Of a stretch of 64,000 nt of DNA, positions 62,103 through 64,000 are shown piece by piece. Numbering within the stretch: position 1 is the first letter of the stretch; each line of letters opens with the position of its first letter. Position numbers and translations under genes: made by a program. The stretch is from the NCBI RefSeq assembly GCF_025642135.1, contig NZ_CP106793.1:3455001-3519000 (forward strand), given 5' to 3'. The DNA comes from Streptomyces cynarae (lineage in GTDB: Bacteria; Actinomycetota; Actinomycetes; Streptomycetales; Streptomycetaceae). The notes below the pieces were generated by a model. It was not told where the DNA came from and did no database searches. It was given only the letters and a program-made list of their open reading frames with translations.

Positions 62103-63335
62103 TCATCCGTTGGCGGCCCACCCCGGGATCGTCGGCAGCACCTTCTCGGCGACGCGGAGCAGTACCGCGTCGTCGGGCACCGCGCCGTCCGCGCGCCACA
62201 GGGCCACCTCGAAGGAGCCGCCGCTGTCCTTGGCATCGCGGGCCACCGAGAGGACGCGGGCCGGGACGCCCGGACCGCTGTCGGTGTCGCTCCCGTCGAG
62301 GCGGAAATGGATGCTGATGGTGCGGTCCGAGTACAGGACGGCCGGTCGCCCGAGAACGGTCCGCTGCAGGGCGCCGTCCCCCAGGAGCGCGGCCGCCCCG
62401 GCCACCGGAAGGCGGTCGTAGGTGGCCGACAGCGTCACCGTGTAGGTGCCGAACTCCACCTGAGCCGAGGGGTTGTCGATCTCCTTGCCACCGGCGAGTT
62501 CGACCGAGCCGTCGCTGCCGCTGGCGTTCTTCGCGCTCTCCCCGGCCGTGCCCAGCAGTTCGGCGAGGTCGGGACGGTTCACTGCCTTGCAGAGTTGCGC
62601 ACCGGAGACGTGCCGAGACGCCTTGCCCGGCGACTTGTCGGGCTCCCCGTCCGAACACGTGGCGGTCGTCGCAGCACTGCCCGAGGACGACGTCTGCCCG
62701 AACGTCCACAGAACGACACCGAGTACCGCCACCACCGCCACGGCCGCGACGGCCTGTCCCCAGGGGTTCGGCCCCTTCGGGGGCACCACGTGGTGCGGCT
62801 CGTCCTGCTTGGGCGCCCCTTCCCTCCCCTCCCTGCTTCCTTCGTTCACAGGCACTGGGGTCGGGCCACCGGACTCGGCGGTCCGCACGGCTCGGCGCAG
62901 GCGGAGCATGCCTCTGACGGTGCGGATCCGCCAAGCGGTGAAGGCGAGGAGCACCACGCCGGTGAGAGTGGGAATCTTCCAACTGCCGGAGCCGTCGCGG
63001 GTCGCGGTGTGGTCACCGGAGCCGTCGACGAGGGCGGCCAGGGTGCCGTCGGCGGGGCGGTTCTCGATGATTCCGTCGACGGCGACGCGGCTGATGCTCA
63101 CGGAGTGGTCAGTGGCCTCGAACGAGCCCTTGCAGGCCCAGCCGTCCTGCCGCAGATCGCCCAAACCGCCGGTCGCAGGCGTGCACTCGGCCACCTTGAC
63201 CGTGCCGGGCACTCCTGTCGCCTCTGCATAGGCCTGCCGAGCCCCCTGCACGGTCAGGAACAGACCGAAGAGCAGCCCGACGACGGCGAGGGATATCTCG
63301 CGGGGAAGCGGCGGGAGGAGGCGGAGCAAGAACAT
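62103..63335 (-). CDS. Hypothetical membrane protein (410 aa)
   Basis: Three hydrophobic segments: residues about 14-31 (ISLAVVGLLFGLFLTVQG), 121-136 (PTLTGVVLLAFTAWRI) and 195-212 (AVAAVAVVAVLGVVLW). The first loop has two Cys (AECTPATGG, GWACKGSFEATDHSVSISRVAVDGIIENRPADGTLAALVDG). The large C-terminal extracytoplasmic domain (about 215-410) has CSDGEPDKSPGKASRHVSGAQLCKAVNRPDLAELLGTAGESAKN and VEFGTYTVTLSATYDRLPVAGAAALLGDGALQRTVLGRPAVLYSDRTISIHFRLDG. I do not recognise a named family with confidence. ATG 63335 with AAGGAC upstream at longish spacing. It lies downstream of tmRNA on the same strand. Confidence 0.75.
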   Translation of the reverse strand: MFLLRLLPPLPREISLAVVGLLFGLFLTVQGARQAYAEATGVPGTVKVAECTPATGGLGDLRQDGWACKGSFEATDHSVSISRVAVDGIIENRPADGTLAALVDGSGDHTATRDGSGSWKIPTLTGVVLLAFTAWRIRTVRGMLRLRRAVRTAESGGPTPVPVNEGSREGREGAPKQDEPHHVVPPKGPNPWGQAVAAVAVVAVLGVVLWTFGQTSSSGSAATTATCSDGEPDKSPGKASRHVSGAQLCKAVNRPDLAELLGTAGESAKNASGSDGSVELAGGKEIDNPSAQVEFGTYTVTLSATYDRLPVAGAAALLGDGALQRTVLGRPAVLYSDRTISIHFRLDGSDTDSGPGVPARVLSVARDAKDSGGSFEVALWRADGAVPDDAVLLRVAEKVLPTIPGWAANG

Positions 63336-63739
63336 CGGTCGATGAGTCCTTCTGAATGTCGGTGAGCCGAGTCAGGCAAGGGTGCGGGCGCAGCTGGGAA
63401 AGCCTGGTCCGGGCCGCGAGAGACATCCTTCTGCGTGAAACAGGCAGGCCGAGGCTTGTCCGTCCGAAGCAGTGGACGTGGCGGCGGTCCCCCCGAACCG
63501 CGGGCTGGAGTGCGCGTCGGCGGAGGGGTCAGGTCCGCGAGGACGCGACGGTCACCATAGACATGCCAAGACGGACGACGACAAGATCCGTGCGAGGCAT
63601 GGCCAAAAGCCGACCACTCGGCCGATCGTTGTGAAACGGCGCAGAATCTGTGCACCACATGTGAAGATCGCGGGCGCAACAGGGCCTCGGCACCGCTCGA
63701 AGTTGGCCGGAACACGTCGCCCGCGTCCGCGCACGGCAA
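63336..63739. other. Intergenic before tmRNA
   Basis: About 400 bases with no ORF of coding character. The short frames that overlap it are shadows. It should contain the promoter of the 410-aa membrane protein gene on the minus strand. No confident promoter motif seen. Confidence 0.4.
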
Positions 63740-63769
63740 AGGCCCCGCCGCTTGAAAGCGACGGGGCCT
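63740..63769 (-). terminator. tmRNA terminator
   Basis: AGGCCCCGTCGCT-TTCA-AGCGGCGGGGCCT on the minus strand forms a 13-bp stem with one mismatch and a 4-nt loop, then TTTGCC, about 40 nt past the tmRNA 3' end. Confidence 0.85.
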
Positions 63770-63807
63770 CGCCCACATGGGGTTCAGGAGGCCGGGGCCT
63801 CCCGATC

Positions 63808-64000
63808 GTGGAGATGGCGGGAATCGAACCCGCGTCCAACGGTGAAGAATCAGGGCTTCTCCGTGTGCAGTCCGCTGTGCTTTTCTCGGCCCCGGAGATC
63901 ACGCGGACAAGTCTCCGACGGGCCCAGTCACTGTGTGGTTTCCCTCTTCACCCCGTGACCGGGATCAAGGTTTAGTTCCCTAGCTGATGCCAGGATCCGG
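63808..64000 (-). ncRNA. ssrA: tmRNA (ssrA), 3' part only
   Basis: The minus strand reads the tmRNA 3' domain ending GGACGCGGGTTCGATTCCCGCC-ATCTCC-A, with the tRNA-like T-arm and half of the acceptor stem. Upstream the CGGGTCCC-like pseudoknot pairings continue to the window edge. The 5' half, the tag reading frame and smpB lie outside the window. The CCA end is not encoded (CGA follows the discriminator A), so it must be added enzymatically. Role: rescue of stalled ribosomes with SmpB. Confidence 0.93.

Noticed and set aside
63472..63975. ORFs overlapping the tmRNA on both strands
   Set aside because: They overlap a clear tmRNA 3' domain and lack ribosome sites. They are chance frames.

Overview
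This window is chromosomal DNA of a Streptomyces or a very close relative. The evidence is very high GC with strong third-position GC bias, frequent GTG/TTG starts, GGAGG-type ribosome sites, long terminator hairpins without U-tracts, and a core gene set that from memory is collinear with the S. coelicolor SCO29xx region (hppD, murA, an HU gene, sigU/rsuA, narK/nnaR, ssrA). That collinearity is recalled, not computed.

Layout. 1-9 kb: the start of a secreted immune-inhibitor-A-like metalloprotease, a small membrane protein, two adjacent RDD membrane proteins (one with a frame-broken N-terminus), a GlcD-type FAD oxidase, hppD with a divergent Lrp regulator, and an MFS exporter. 9-18 kb: a Lon-like S16 protease; a racemase-acetyltransferase pair divergent from a PucR regulator, probably a D- to L-amino-acid module; an IclR regulator; a DEAD/DEAH helicase; and a second MFS exporter. 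18.3-20.3 kb: tRNA-Cys followed by a small accessory patch (membrane-anchored orphan, SUKH-4-type immunity protein). 20.4-25.1 kb: a three-gene molybdenum hydroxylase operon with two oddities, a ~297-residue low-complexity extension on the [2Fe-2S] subunit and loss of the usual catalytic Glu in the molybdenum subunit. 25.4-36.7 kb: GH20 hexosaminidase, DUF3039, YqgE/AlgH, murA (3' end tandemly repeated), HU, malic enzyme, a HelD-like RNA polymerase ATPase, and the sigU/rsuA pair. 37-41.5 kb: a TnpB-only IS200/IS605-type element, then narK and the nitrate regulator nnaR with a near-perfect 30-bp inverted repeat before it.

41.8-61.9 kb is a carbohydrate region. Cluster 1 has a LacI regulator divergent from a binding lipoprotein, two permeases and a GH13 alpha-glucosidase. 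Cluster 2 has a binding lipoprotein, two permeases, a YicI-like GH31 alpha-xylosidase, a LacI regulator and a secreted GH3 enzyme, which suggests xyloglucan-oligosaccharide use. Both promoters have clear -35/-10 elements overlapped or followed by LacI-type palindromes. Neither cluster encodes an ATPase, so a shared one such as MsiK is likely. A secreted esterase and an unrecognised membrane protein follow, and the window ends inside the tmRNA gene.

Four genes (an RDD protein, the PucR regulator, a cluster 1 permease, the cluster 2 LacI) carry apparent one-base frame breaks in C/G-rich runs. Two of them are compensated by a second break. Sequencing or assembly error is the simplest explanation, but the possibility of real lesions should be checked before calling loss of function.
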